In this document: one piece after another, positions 33,929 to 42,635 of the stretch
Layout of the letters: every line of letters starts with the position of its first letter
Position numbering within the stretch: the first letter of the stretch is position 1
Assembly (NCBI GenBank): GCA_903919125.1
Contig: CAIXGS010000027.1
Coordinates: 62,001 to 126,000, forward strand
DNA length: 64,000 nucleotides
Reading direction: 5' to 3'
Origin: an uncultured Spartobacteria bacterium
GTDB lineage: Bacteria > Verrucomicrobiota > Verrucomicrobiia > Chthoniobacterales > Chthoniobacteraceae
Notes under the pieces: model-generated
Database searches by the model: none
What the model saw: the letters and a program-made list of their open reading frames with translations, nothing else
What the model was told of the DNA's origin: nothing
Position numbers and translations under genes: made by a program

Positions 33929-33932
33929 GGTC

Positions 33933-34364
33933 ATGCAGGCACGCGAAACAAAAGCAGCGAAAAGGCGCGGGCGCAGCGGCGGGTTTATTTTACTCGAAGC
34001 GATGGTTGCGACGGCCATTTTTGCGATGGCGGTGTTGGCTCTTGCGCGCTGCATCGAGGCTGGATTGCAAGCGGGCATTGCACAACGCGACGACGCCCGA
34101 GCTCGCCGAGCCCTAGCCAACCGACTACGCGAATTAGAAGCGGGCGCGCAGCCGTATGCGGACATCCAAAATGGAGTGGAACTCAAAGGCGAATTCAGCG
34201 GGATGATTCTAAGGCAGACCATCCTGCCCTTGGAATTGACCGACCAAAACAAAGCGATTGTCGACGGCATGCTGGGCATCACCTTGGAAGTGAGCTGGCC
34301 GGGTTCAGGCGGCTCCCGTTCCGTGAAGCAACTCAAATTCTATGCGTATCCCGCAGCAGGTTAA
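33933..34364 (+). CDS. GspI-like minor pseudopilin
   Basis: A 143-residue pseudopilin with the cleavage site G|FILLEAMVATAIFAMAVLAL and a basic leader of 17 residues (KAAKRRGRSGG). The short length, position between GspH- and GspJ-like genes and the C-terminal beta strand ITLEVSWPG fit GspI, the organiser of the pseudopilus tip. It overlaps the next gene by 23 bp. Confidence 0.78.
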   Translation: MQARETKAAKRRGRSGGFILLEAMVATAIFAMAVLALARCIEAGLQAGIAQRDDARARRALANRLRELEAGAQPYADIQNGVELKGEFSGMILRQTILPLELTDQNKAIVDGMLGITLEVSWPGSGGSRSVKQLKFYAYPAAG

Positions 34365-34983
34365 CTCTCAACACACCTCCCGGGAGGGGTTTACCCTGCT
34401 GGAGATTATGGTCGGCGTAGGCGTACTGGGCATGCTTCTCGTGACCATGTATCAGCTTGTGGGCACGCAGCTCATGGCGCTCAAGAACTCGCGCGACAGC
34501 CAACTCGAAAGCGTCGCGATGGAAGGACTGGTGCGCTACGTGCAGGGCATTTTAGCCAATCTTCCCCTCAAAACCAACGACGTCATCAAGGGAATCAACC
34601 ACGTCTACGGCATGGCACCTGCCGACGAATTGCAATGGATCTCGCGCCCCGGCATGGCCCTCTTAACCTCGGCCGCGCCCGATGATGAGTATGCACTGAC
34701 CCTGACCATCCAGCCCACCACAGCCACCTCTAAACAACAGGACATCGGCATCCGACGCCGCCTATCCTCCGAGCCGGACAACGCCTACGAGTGGATCCCA
34801 CTGCTCAGCAACGTAGCCGCGCTGGAATTCCGCTACTTCCAGCCTTCTCTGGGCGCTTGGATGGAGCGTTGGGAGGACAGCACCACACGTCCCTCACTCG
34901 TGCGCATGAAGGTGTGGCGCAATGCCAGCGAGGATGCTTTTGAGGTTGTTATACCCGTGCCCTCGGCCCGCATCCCACAATGA
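34342..34983 (+). CDS. GspJ-like minor pseudopilin
   Basis: A 213-residue pseudopilin. The leader of about 16 residues ends in G|FTLLEIMVGVGVLGMLL. The length, the C-terminal LEFRYFQPSLGAWMERW segment and the following arginine- and valine-rich strand fit GspJ. Order and overlaps (23 bp before, 4 bp after) place it in the pseudopilus tip complex with GspI and GspK. Confidence 0.78.
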   Translation: MRIPQQVNSQHTSREGFTLLEIMVGVGVLGMLLVTMYQLVGTQLMALKNSRDSQLESVAMEGLVRYVQGILANLPLKTNDVIKGINHVYGMAPADELQWISRPGMALLTSAAPDDEYALTLTIQPTTATSKQQDIGIRRRLSSEPDNAYEWIPLLSNVAALEFRYFQPSLGAWMERWEDSTTRPSLVRMKVWRNASEDAFEVVIPVPSARIPQ

Positions 34984-35915
34984 AACGCAGCGCCTTTACC
35001 TTCGTTCATGCGGCGCACACGGGGAAAAGTGGTTCAGCTTTGCTGGCTGTTTTCTGGGGCATCATCGTGCTGACTATGGCCGTGGCGGGTTGGTTTTTCT
35101 GGTTGCAACAACGTGTTCAGGAACACGGTCAGGACTCGCGCTCCGTAGAGGCTCTGGCGATGGCACACTCGGGAATCGCCATGGCGCTCAACCCAAAAGT
35201 GGACCGCTACAGTTCGCTTTTACAGACGGAAATCGAACCAGGGTTGGGCTTTCGAGTAACCATGGAAAGCGAAGGCACCCGACTCAATCTAAAGCTGCTA
35301 CTCACAGGAAATGACCACGCGCGTCTCGCCATTTTCAAGAAATGGTTGGAATGGGTCATCGGAGTGGAAGACGTCATTCAAAGAGACCGACTCGTAGACT
35401 GCCTATTAGATTATGTGGACCCAGATAACATCGCGCGTATCCACGGACAGGAGGACAACAAAGATTATCATCCCGCCAACCGCATGATCTTAAGTCTGGA
35501 CGAACTCAAACGCATTCCAGGTATGGAACCGTTGCTCGATTATCCCGGTTGGAAGGATCTTTTGACATTGGACAGCAGCAAAGTACTGGACCTGATGGAA
35601 GCGCCTGAGGAACTCCTTCGGGTATTGCCCGGCTTCAGCGAAACGCAAGTGCAGCGTCTGCTCCAAATTCGCGTTGGGATGGACGGAGTATTGCACACCG
35701 AAGACGACCCAAAATACAAGTCGACCGATGCTCTGCTCGTACAACTGGGAATGGGCAACAAGGAGCGCAGAGCCGAACTGGAGGCTTTAGTGGGAGTCAA
35801 CGAATCCACGATTCGCATCCAAGCCGAGGGGTATTCTGGAAAAGTCATTCGACAAGTGCAGGTTGTTGTACGAAAAGGCACGGGGACACCGCAGATACTT
35901 TCGTGGATTGAATGA
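34980..35915 (+). CDS. GspK-like pseudopilus tip protein
   Basis: A 311-residue protein. A hydrophobic N-terminal segment (GSALLAVFWGIIVLTMAVAGW) follows a basic leader. It is less pilin-like than its neighbours, as usual for GspK, which lacks the Glu5. The large globular domain has LLDYVDPDN, MILSLDELKRIPGM and LLRVLPGFSETQVQRLLQIR, matching the SAM-like helical region of GspK. It overlaps both neighbours by 4 bp. Confidence 0.8.
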   Translation: MKRSAFTFVHAAHTGKSGSALLAVFWGIIVLTMAVAGWFFWLQQRVQEHGQDSRSVEALAMAHSGIAMALNPKVDRYSSLLQTEIEPGLGFRVTMESEGTRLNLKLLLTGNDHARLAIFKKWLEWVIGVEDVIQRDRLVDCLLDYVDPDNIARIHGQEDNKDYHPANRMILSLDELKRIPGMEPLLDYPGWKDLLTLDSSKVLDLMEAPEELLRVLPGFSETQVQRLLQIRVGMDGVLHTEDDPKYKSTDALLVQLGMGNKERRAELEALVGVNESTIRIQAEGYSGKVIRQVQVVVRKGTGTPQILSWIE

Positions 35916-37150
35916 AGAAAAACGGCACAGACTCGCTCATCACCCTCTCCCCCGCGCCGCAAGGCTGGCGGGCGCAGAGTGACGCGGACTCATGCACCGG
36001 CGCTTCGGTGGCAGAACTTTGCGAGCAGTTACCCAAGGGGTTACAGGCGGTTTTGCTGCTCTCCTCCTCAGCCGTAATCACGGAAAGGCTCACTCTGCCG
36101 CAAGCTCCAAAAGAAGACCTTCTGGCAATGGCCCAGATGCAGCTTGAAAAGCTATTGCCCTATAGCGCTGAAGATTTTGTATTCGATTTGGAGGAACTCG
36201 AAAACACTCCCGAGGGCATCTCGGTTCTGGCAGTCACAGTCCCGTTATCCGAGCTGCGCTCCTGCGGTGAACCGCTGCGCGCTGCCGGATACGGCCCCGT
36301 CGCTGTGGGTATTTTTGCGGTTCAACTCGCTCGCAAGCTCGTTGAAAAAGGAGTCTCCATCGCGCTGTGGATGGAGGCAGGCAAGCCCTTCGTTCTACTC
36401 GCGGCGGAAGGAAAGCTCCTCTGGCTGGAGGGCGTTTCAACGGAAGATTCACTTCCGAATTCAGGCGAAATTTCCCGCGTCCTCCTCGGCGCTGAACTTT
36501 CAGGGGCTTTGCCCGGACCAGTCGAACGCATTGCCTGCTGTTCGGAAGCTTGGTGCGACTCCATGCGTGAGGCACTCCCGGGAATTCCTTTGGAGGCCAC
36601 GGTTCTCGAGCCCACGACTATTATTTCTGGTAACTGGCTGCCGGCCAGTTGGGCGCAGGAAGCCGCTGCAATCACCCGGGGCGCACAGGTCACTGAAAGA
36701 TTGCAATGGGCCGCGACTGCTTATCTTGCGCTAGTTGCAGCTGGGTTTTGCTGGCTGGCGTTTGAGAAATCCCAACTGGGCAAACTCGACCGCCAAATTG
36801 CCGACCTTCAACCCATAGTCGACTTGGTCAATGCGCGACAATTACGTTGGCGTGCCGTAGAGCCCGCCATTGACCCAGCGCACTACTTGGTGGAGGTGTT
36901 GCATCAGGCAGCCAAAACTGTGAATGGCGCGGATATTCGCATCACAGAATTCCAGCTTAACCCAAAAGAATTCGTCTTCTCGGGCGAGGCTTCCAATGTG
37001 GCGGAAGCCATCGAGTATGTTGCACGCTTGAAGAAAGAGTCGGAGCTTGCCAGCTACAAAGTCGAGTCGCCCAACCCGAACATTCTCCCGAACGACCGCG
37101 CCCAGTTTCGGGTCACTGGCAAGTCGGATAACACCGCTGCGAAAAAATGA
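35912..37150 (+). CDS. GspL-like / PilM-PilN-like assembly protein
   Basis: A 412-residue inner membrane platform protein. Residues 1-250 form an actin-like cytoplasmic domain (VLLLSSSAVITERLTLP, AQMQLEKLLPYSAEDFVFD), which contacts the GspE ATPase in known systems. A single TM lies at about 265-285 (AATAYLALVAAGFCWLAF), followed by a periplasmic ferredoxin-like domain. It overlaps GspK and the M-like gene by 4 bp each. Confidence 0.78.
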   Translation: MKKNGTDSLITLSPAPQGWRAQSDADSCTGASVAELCEQLPKGLQAVLLLSSSAVITERLTLPQAPKEDLLAMAQMQLEKLLPYSAEDFVFDLEELENTPEGISVLAVTVPLSELRSCGEPLRAAGYGPVAVGIFAVQLARKLVEKGVSIALWMEAGKPFVLLAAEGKLLWLEGVSTEDSLPNSGEISRVLLGAELSGALPGPVERIACCSEAWCDSMREALPGIPLEATVLEPTTIISGNWLPASWAQEAAAITRGAQVTERLQWAATAYLALVAAGFCWLAFEKSQLGKLDRQIADLQPIVDLVNARQLRWRAVEPAIDPAHYLVEVLHQAAKTVNGADIRITEFQLNPKEFVFSGEASNVAEAIEYVARLKKESELASYKVESPNPNILPNDRAQFRVTGKSDNTAAKK

Positions 37151-37680
37151 AGTTCAGCGAGTTATCTAAAAGTGAAAAACGCTTGGTAGGGATCGTTGCG
37201 ACGTTACTTGTCCTTCTGATTAACGTCGTCGTGCTTCAATACTTCGCGCGCACCAAAGCTGAATTAGCACGACAATTGGCCCAGAAGGCCTCCACGCGTG
37301 ACAGTCTCCAACTCCTAGCCGATACCGCGCCCCTATGGGAAAAACGGGCACAATGGCTCCAACAACATCAACCTAAACTCGCCAACGATTCAGCCGAGGG
37401 GAATGCCCTGTTGACCACGCTCAAAGAGAGCGCCTCCAAACACGGACTCTCCCTATCCAAACAGCAACTTCCAACTGTGCGCAATGAAAACGGTGGCGTT
37501 GCTGTGCCCGTTCAATTTGAGTTGAAAGGCAATTGGAAAGGAATTTGCAGCTTTTTGTCCGAACTCCAAACTCCAGAACGCTTTGTGGTCATTCAACAAT
37601 CCAAGCTCCGAGTGGACGCTACGGATGCCACTCAAATGCAGTGTGACTTCACCATCGCGAAATGGTTCGCCGCCCGCTGA
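37147..37680 (+). CDS. GspM/PilO-like protein
   Basis: A 177-residue bitopic protein with a short cytoplasmic tail, a TM at about 13-32 (LVGIVATLLVLLINVVVLQYF), a coiled-coil of about 40 residues and a periplasmic ferredoxin-like domain (FELKGNWKGICSFLSELQTPERFVVIQQSKL). These features match GspM or PilO, which pair with GspL or PilN in the inner membrane platform. It overlaps its neighbours by 4 bp and 1 bp. Confidence 0.75.
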   Translation: MKFSELSKSEKRLVGIVATLLVLLINVVVLQYFARTKAELARQLAQKASTRDSLQLLADTAPLWEKRAQWLQQHQPKLANDSAEGNALLTTLKESASKHGLSLSKQQLPTVRNENGGVAVPVQFELKGNWKGICSFLSELQTPERFVVIQQSKLRVDATDATQMQCDFTIAKWFAAR

Positions 37681-38435
37681 TGCATCCCGCTCTTCGTACT
37701 TCAATTTTACTGCCCGTGAGTGTCTTGGCCCTCTTACTGCCGGGAAACTTGCTGCGCGCTCAGGAACCGCTCCAAGGACCGCCCAAAGATGCGACTGCTC
37801 CGGAAAAAAAAGTTGCCCGCGAATCCTCCGAGCTGCCAGTGCCGTTTTCTGCTGAGCGTTACGCCGCTTTGCTGGAAAAGTCGCCCTTCGCCATCGCCAG
37901 CGCACCGCCAGAGGTTATACCCGTCTCCACAGAGAATTTTGCGACGAACTGGGTGCTTACGGGCATATCGAAACAGCGAGACAATGACGGAAAAGAGCTC
38001 TTCACGGTGTTTGTGCGCTCGCGTGATCTGGCCACGCGGCTCGTCCTATCCGGCGATCATCCCAACGAGGACGGCGTTTCGGTTGCGTCTGTCGAGGAAG
38101 CTGCCGTGCCCGCAAAATCCGCCGTTTTCTTAAAAAAAGGATCCGAAACGGGCCGCGTCGAATTTGATCAGGCTACTGTCGCCGCCGCACCAAGTGCGCC
38201 GCCTATGGCAAGTGCCGCACCTCGCCCGGGGGGCAAAAATCCCTCAACGGTTAAACCCGGCGCCGGCCCGGGCAGAACCGCAGCACCCATTCCGCGCCCC
38301 GGCATGAGCGCCATCCCTCGCCCGGGCGGCGTTCAGGGAGCCCCGACTCCTCCCGGAGCGCCGGCAGCCCAAGAACCGCGCCGCAGAATCCGGCCCATCG
38401 AGGACGCACCAATTACTATCCCAGAGCCGCCGTAA
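37680..38435 (+). CDS. Periplasmic Pro-rich protein of the secretion operon (GspC/PilP-like?)
   Basis: A 251-residue protein with a signal peptide (about 1-27, ending LLRAQ), a compact central domain (about 75-135: WVLTGISKQRDNDGKELFTVFV, LVLSGDHPNEDGVSVASVEEA) and a long Pro/Gly/Ala-rich tail with repeats of PRPG. The central domain resembles the homology region of GspC or PilP, which connects the inner membrane platform to the secretin. That is inferred from position and style only. The start at 37680 overlaps the preceding TGA (TGATG). Confidence 0.55.
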   Translation: MHPALRTSILLPVSVLALLLPGNLLRAQEPLQGPPKDATAPEKKVARESSELPVPFSAERYAALLEKSPFAIASAPPEVIPVSTENFATNWVLTGISKQRDNDGKELFTVFVRSRDLATRLVLSGDHPNEDGVSVASVEEAAVPAKSAVFLKKGSETGRVEFDQATVAAAPSAPPMASAAPRPGGKNPSTVKPGAGPGRTAAPIPRPGMSAIPRPGGVQGAPTPPGAPAAQEPRRRIRPIEDAPITIPEPP

Positions 38436-38437
38436 CC

Positions 38438-39094
38438 CTAGGCTGGCCGCTGTCTCAGTCGAAGAATCGTCTCGGACATATCTGGCGCACGAAACACAGA
38501 AGTGCCTGCCACCAAGGTGTCTGCCCCAGCTAAAACGCATTGCAACCCAGTCTCAAGATTAACTCCCCCATCCACTTCAATGCGATAAGAAAGCCCCAAG
38601 CGCGCGCGCGCAGCAAACGCCGCCCGCACTTTTTCCAACATCGCAGCCTGAAAAGACTGACCGCCAAAACCAGGCTCCACGGTCATTACCAGAACGAGAT
38701 CCAGCTCCGGAAGAAATCGTTCGATGGCTGAGAAAGGCGTGCCGGGCCGCAATGAAAGTCCAGCCGTGCAGCCTGCTGAACGAATTGCGCGAAGCGTATC
38801 CGACACGTCGCAATCAGCTTCCACATGGATGGTGATGTTTTGGGAGCTTTTGGAAAAACGGGGCCAGTAGTGATCCGGCCGTGACACCATCAAATGCGTA
38901 TCCACCGGCACGGTTGCCACGGCGGCGGTGGCGTCGACGAACGCCGGACCGAAAGAGATGTTGTCAACGAAGTGACCGTCCATCACATCGAGATGAAGCC
39001 AATCAGCGCCAGCAGTTTGCACCCGCTGAATTTCATCATGAAGCCGGCCGAAATCGCAGGCCAAAACTGAAGGAGCGATAAGGATAGAATGCAT
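38438..39094 (-). CDS. rpe: Ribulose-phosphate 3-epimerase
   Basis: A 218-residue TIM-barrel enzyme that interconverts ribulose 5-phosphate and xylulose 5-phosphate. Motifs are IAPSVLACDFGRL, HLDVMDGHFVDNISFGP (metal His and catalytic Asp), VDTHLMVSRP, VMTVEPGFGGQSF and IEVDGGVN. The start at ATG 39094 (MHSILIAPS) is preferred over the TTG at 39103. It is convergent with the secretion operon (2 bp apart). It is functionally linked to gnd upstream. Confidence 0.95.
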   Translation of the reverse strand: MHSILIAPSVLACDFGRLHDEIQRVQTAGADWLHLDVMDGHFVDNISFGPAFVDATAAVATVPVDTHLMVSRPDHYWPRFSKSSQNITIHVEADCDVSDTLRAIRSAGCTAGLSLRPGTPFSAIERFLPELDLVLVMTVEPGFGGQSFQAAMLEKVRAAFAARARLGLSYRIEVDGGVNLETGLQCVLAGADTLVAGTSVFRAPDMSETILRLRQRPA

Positions 39095-39306
39095 CGAGGG
39101 CAAGCTTGTCTAAACGGCCCGAAGAGAACACCACCAAAACTCATTTGCACCTAAAAATCACGAGATCACCTCACGCGAACTGAAAAGCTTTGCCGAATGT
39201 GAGGCTCAGAGGCTAGTCGGAAGCCAAAAATAACGTTTCCGATAAGAAAAATTATTGCTCGTCTGCGAGAGACGCCGTTAGTATCTCCACCCCGTTTACG
39301 GAACAT

Positions 39307-39381
39307 TCCTGAGTAGCTCAGTGGTAGAGCGATCGGCTGTTAACCGATTGGTCGTAGGTTCAAGTCCTACCTCAGGAGCCA
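39307..39381 (+). tRNA. tRNA-Asn (GTT)
   Basis: A cloverleaf of 75 nt: acceptor TCCTGAG / CTCAGGA, D arm with AGCTCAGTGGTAGAGC, anticodon stem ATCGG / CCGAT with loop CTGTTAA, T arm GTAGG-TTCAAGT-CCTAC. Discriminator G and the CCA tail are encoded. Confidence 0.96.
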
Positions 39382-39518
39382 CTTTCGCCTCTCAAACTGA
39401 GGTGGGTTTGCATGGACGCGAGATTTTTACGCCTCGGCATGATAAGCAGCATCCCCACGACGACTTCAGGTAACTCGCCGAAGCAATTAATCGGTAAAAT
39501 ACTAGGCCTGACTGCCTA

Positions 39519-40343
39519 CTAGCGCCGCAATACAGAGCCAAAAAAGCGCAAACTGTCCTCCAAGTGCCGCTCCCAATAGAGCCAATCATGCGCGCCAGGG
39601 TGTTCCTCATAACCGTGTTCTACCCCAGCCAAACTTAGCGCCTCGTGTAATTGCCGATTGGGCTCGATCAACCAATCTTCCGTCCCGCAATCAAACCGAA
39701 AAGGTGGCAATTCCTCAGGACTTTTCATCAGCGCGTCCAAGACGGAATGGTCTTCCTTGCGTACGCCAAACCGCGCCTCCGCCTCCTCCGTCACTCCAAG
39801 AAGTTGCTCAAAATGAGTCGCGGCAGAGTGTGCGGACGCCGCCCGAAAGCGCTTAGGATATTTGCCCGCCAAACGCAATGCGGCAAATCCCCCCATCGAG
39901 AGGCCTGCGATAAAGAGCGGGGATTGATCGCTCAAACAAGGCGCACCATAGGCGGCTGCAACTGGGACCTCTGCAACCATCCAGCGTTCGAAATCTTGCT
40001 CAGGGTGCGTCAAATACCCACTGCCGTCGCCCCAAAGCCCGTCACTTGGCATCGCCAAAACCATAGGGGGAATCGCCCCTTCCGCTATCAAGCGGGCCGC
40101 CGTCTCGTGCGCCCCGCCCTTTAACGCCCACGCCCAATGGCTCCCATAAACTCCATGCAACAGGATCACCAGCGGCACCGCCGTCAGCCCAACCACCTCA
40201 GGACACACAAACAGACTCAAATCCGCCCGCTGTCCCAATGCCGCGCTCTTTACTGTGACATGACGCAACCCGTCTCGCTCCCAACGCGGATCGGAAACCT
40301 CCACCGTACGGAAACTCACTTTGTGGGCTGAATCTGAGCTCAT
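39519..40343 (-). CDS. Alpha/beta-hydrolase esterase (esterase D/antigen 85-type)
   Basis: A 274-residue esterase. The nucleophile elbow is GLSMGGFAAL, the oxyanion region LVILLHGVYGSHWAWAL, and the C-terminal His lies in HPGAHDWLYWERH. An acidic residue is likely in DCGTEDWLIEPN. The family includes S-formylglutathione hydrolase and feruloyl esterase-like enzymes. No signal peptide. The ATG overlaps the SDR stop by 4 bp, so it is the last gene of a three-gene operon. Confidence 0.85.
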   Translation of the reverse strand: MSSDSAHKVSFRTVEVSDPRWERDGLRHVTVKSAALGQRADLSLFVCPEVVGLTAVPLVILLHGVYGSHWAWALKGGAHETAARLIAEGAIPPMVLAMPSDGLWGDGSGYLTHPEQDFERWMVAEVPVAAAYGAPCLSDQSPLFIAGLSMGGFAALRLAGKYPKRFRAASAHSAATHFEQLLGVTEEAEARFGVRKEDHSVLDALMKSPEELPPFRFDCGTEDWLIEPNRQLHEALSLAGVEHGYEEHPGAHDWLYWERHLEDSLRFFGSVLRR

Positions 40344-41071
40344 GCATTAAAATGGGTGAAATCGCGGTCGCGTAACGCTCGGAGAACCAGCTCCTGCGGC
40401 ACCACATTATCGTCCATTTGAACCAAGCTCACAAGAGCCTCCGCCACCTGTTCGGCTGTCAGAAAATCCTCCACAGGCATCACGCGGTCCACCGCTCCAG
40501 TCCAGAACGCCGTGTCCACGCCCCCTGGCAACAGGGCCGTCACCCGCACCCCCTGTGGCGCAGCCTCTTCCCTCAAGCCCTGAGTAAAACCGCGCACCCC
40601 CCATTTTGCTGCACAATAAACCGTTTCCAGCGGAATCCCTCTCAAACTCGCAGTCGAAATAACATTCACAATATGCCCTCTTCCCAGCGCACCCATCACG
40701 CGCAGCGCTGCCTGAGCCCCCAAAATCGTGCCCTTTAAGTTCACATCCAACATCCTCTCGATCTCAACTTCTGTGTACTCCGTGATACGTCGGTGCCTAG
40801 CAAGCCCCGCGTTATTCACCCAGAGTTGGACTTGCCCCGCGTGCGCCTCTGCGCCCCGAGCCAGAGCCGCCATGGACGAAGCCGAGGTCACGTCCGCCAC
40901 ACACCCAATAGCCGACACCGTATCAAGCGAACTGACAGCCTCAGCCAAAGCGGCCTCATCCACATCACTCAAAACGACGCGCGCTCCCTTTTTCAGAAGG
41001 GCCCTCGCCATTGCAAACCCAATTCCTCGAGCAGCCCCAGTGACCACACAAGATGCGTCTTTAATAATCAT
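40340..41071 (-). CDS. Short-chain dehydrogenase/reductase
   Basis: A 243-residue classical SDR. The cofactor loop is TGAARGIGFAMA, Asp in LSDVDEA at the end of strand 2 favours NAD, the NNAG motif is present, and the catalytic set is Ser in ISTASLRG and YCAAK. The frame is open to 41185, but the ATG at 41071 (MIIKDASCVVTGA) fits the family. The middle gene of the operon, 8 bp after the putative di-iron protein gene. Confidence 0.9.
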   Translation of the reverse strand: MIIKDASCVVTGAARGIGFAMARALLKKGARVVLSDVDEAALAEAVSSLDTVSAIGCVADVTSASSMAALARGAEAHAGQVQLWVNNAGLARHRRITEYTEVEIERMLDVNLKGTILGAQAALRVMGALGRGHIVNVISTASLRGIPLETVYCAAKWGVRGFTQGLREEAAPQGVRVTALLPGGVDTAFWTGAVDRVMPVEDFLTAEQVAEALVSLVQMDDNVVPQELVLRALRDRDFTHFNA

Positions 41072-41079
41072 AAAGTCCC

Positions 41080-42528
41080 TTATGCTGATGCCGTTAAATC
41101 CCGCAAATCTGCCCTTATAGCCGAATAATCCGTCGCATATGCCTCCACTTTGGCATCCACGTCCCTCCCCTGAATCCGACACCACTCCCGATATATCTCA
41201 GGCCACCAATTCTCGTGCTGGGTCAAACCCTCCCTCTTATACTTTTCCCAATCAATCAGCACGCGCGCCCAACACGCATCTCCATAGGCAGTCGCCTGCT
41301 TGGCATCCCCAATCTCCTTCACATACCAGTCCCGTCCGATGCGCGCATGCAACACTTCGTCCGCCCAATCGTAGTCCTGCGCTAAGGCCGCAAACGTATC
41401 CCCTGAATCAATTCCAACCTCCCACTCAAATCGTTTTCCCGTTTTTGGCATCAACCCTTGCTCAATAAAATACAATACCGCATGCCTCTCCTTTGCCGTG
41501 AGCTGGGTATTCAAAGACAACGACCACGTAAAGTTGATCGGCACAAACTGCGGCCAGTCAATCCCAGCCCTTAAAAAGCCGATCTCACCCATCATCGCAT
41601 GGCGGGCCTCATCCCAAAGCTGACGCGTTAAATCCACCGTGTAGTCCCACGGCTTCCCCTGTGTTTCAGCCAAAATCGCCGCAATTACTTCCGGCACATC
41701 AATCTCTCTGAGCCTTTTGTAATAAAGCATTAACGACTTAGGCGCACTGGGCATCTCCGGATTGTACAAAAACGCCTCTGCATGTACCCCCATGTTGTAT
41801 GGATCCCTGAAGCGTTCATCCCGTTTAGGAACTGGATCAAACTTGTACCCTACGGCGGAAAGCCGTCGCTCTACCTCCCCTCCGCGATACTCCTCAGCCC
41901 CATCCAGCCCTCCTGCCTGAGCTAGGAGTTTCTCAAAATGCACCAACGTTGCACTCCACTCCGCACGCAACTCACCGCTCACCATTTCAGTCACACACCG
42001 CGCGCCATAGACCGCCATCTCCTCCACTTCCAGTAACGCAAACCGGCACACGCGTATAGAGGGATGATCCACAATGGGATTCGTGACCTCCAAATGTTTC
42101 TTTAAGGCAGCAGCCAGAGCAGGAACCGCCACATTGTACACGCCAAGCAACAATAGTTCTGTACTCGGCGCCGACAGGATTTCATCAAACAGCACGTCCA
42201 ACGCGCCATCCGGCACCATGTCCAGCCCAAGCGGGGGCTCGCGCATCTCAGAAACCCGGCTCCTCAGAGCAGCCGCATGTTCCGCACAGTAGTGGGCGTG
42301 TAAACTGAAGCCCATCTTCAGCTCGTAGATCGGCTCCGATACCAGGCGATGTACAAAGATTTGGTGCAACCTCCGAAACGCCCAATGGAACCGCTTTAGG
42401 CGGTTTACACAGTCTTCCACAGACAGGCCATCTTTAACGCCCTGCTCAAAAGTAGCCACTCCAGCAAGAGACGGTAACCCGCGATAAGAATTTGGTTTCA
42501 TAGAAATGCGCGACATTCGATTGGCCAT
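41080..42528 (-). CDS. Ferritin-like putative di-iron protein
   Basis: A 482-residue helical protein not assigned to a named family. It shows a ferritin-like ligand pattern: Glu near 83 in HYCAEHAAAL, Glu pair about 168 in LEVEEMAVYGA, E307-A-R-H310 in LWDEARHAMMGE, and E391-V-L-H394 in WADEVLHARIG. Two ExxH motifs in separate helices are the hallmark of di-iron oxygenases and ferritin-like proteins. The start is uncertain: ATGs at 42528 and 42498 both follow the divergent AraC promoter region; the frame is open to 42636. It is the first gene of an operon with an SDR and an esterase, divergent from an AraC gene. An oxidative catabolic step is a plausible role. Confidence 0.6.
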   Translation of the reverse strand: MANRMSRISMKPNSYRGLPSLAGVATFEQGVKDGLSVEDCVNRLKRFHWAFRRLHQIFVHRLVSEPIYELKMGFSLHAHYCAEHAAALRSRVSEMREPPLGLDMVPDGALDVLFDEILSAPSTELLLLGVYNVAVPALAAALKKHLEVTNPIVDHPSIRVCRFALLEVEEMAVYGARCVTEMVSGELRAEWSATLVHFEKLLAQAGGLDGAEEYRGGEVERRLSAVGYKFDPVPKRDERFRDPYNMGVHAEAFLYNPEMPSAPKSLMLYYKRLREIDVPEVIAAILAETQGKPWDYTVDLTRQLWDEARHAMMGEIGFLRAGIDWPQFVPINFTWSLSLNTQLTAKERHAVLYFIEQGLMPKTGKRFEWEVGIDSGDTFAALAQDYDWADEVLHARIGRDWYVKEIGDAKQATAYGDACWARVLIDWEKYKREGLTQHENWWPEIYREWCRIQGRDVDAKVEAYATDYSAIRADLRDLTASA

Positions 42529-42635
42529 AACTTTGGCCGATCCGAGGCTGAATCGCCTCGCATCACTTGCCCAATTTTGTGCAGATGATACCCTAAAATA
42601 GCAAAAACTCGCCCCCAGACGGCATCCAAGACTCA

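Noticed and set aside
33203-34336. A 377-residue minus-strand ORF across YkgJ, GspH and GspI genes
   Set aside because: Three overlapping + strand genes with prepilin and Cys motifs explain the DNA better.
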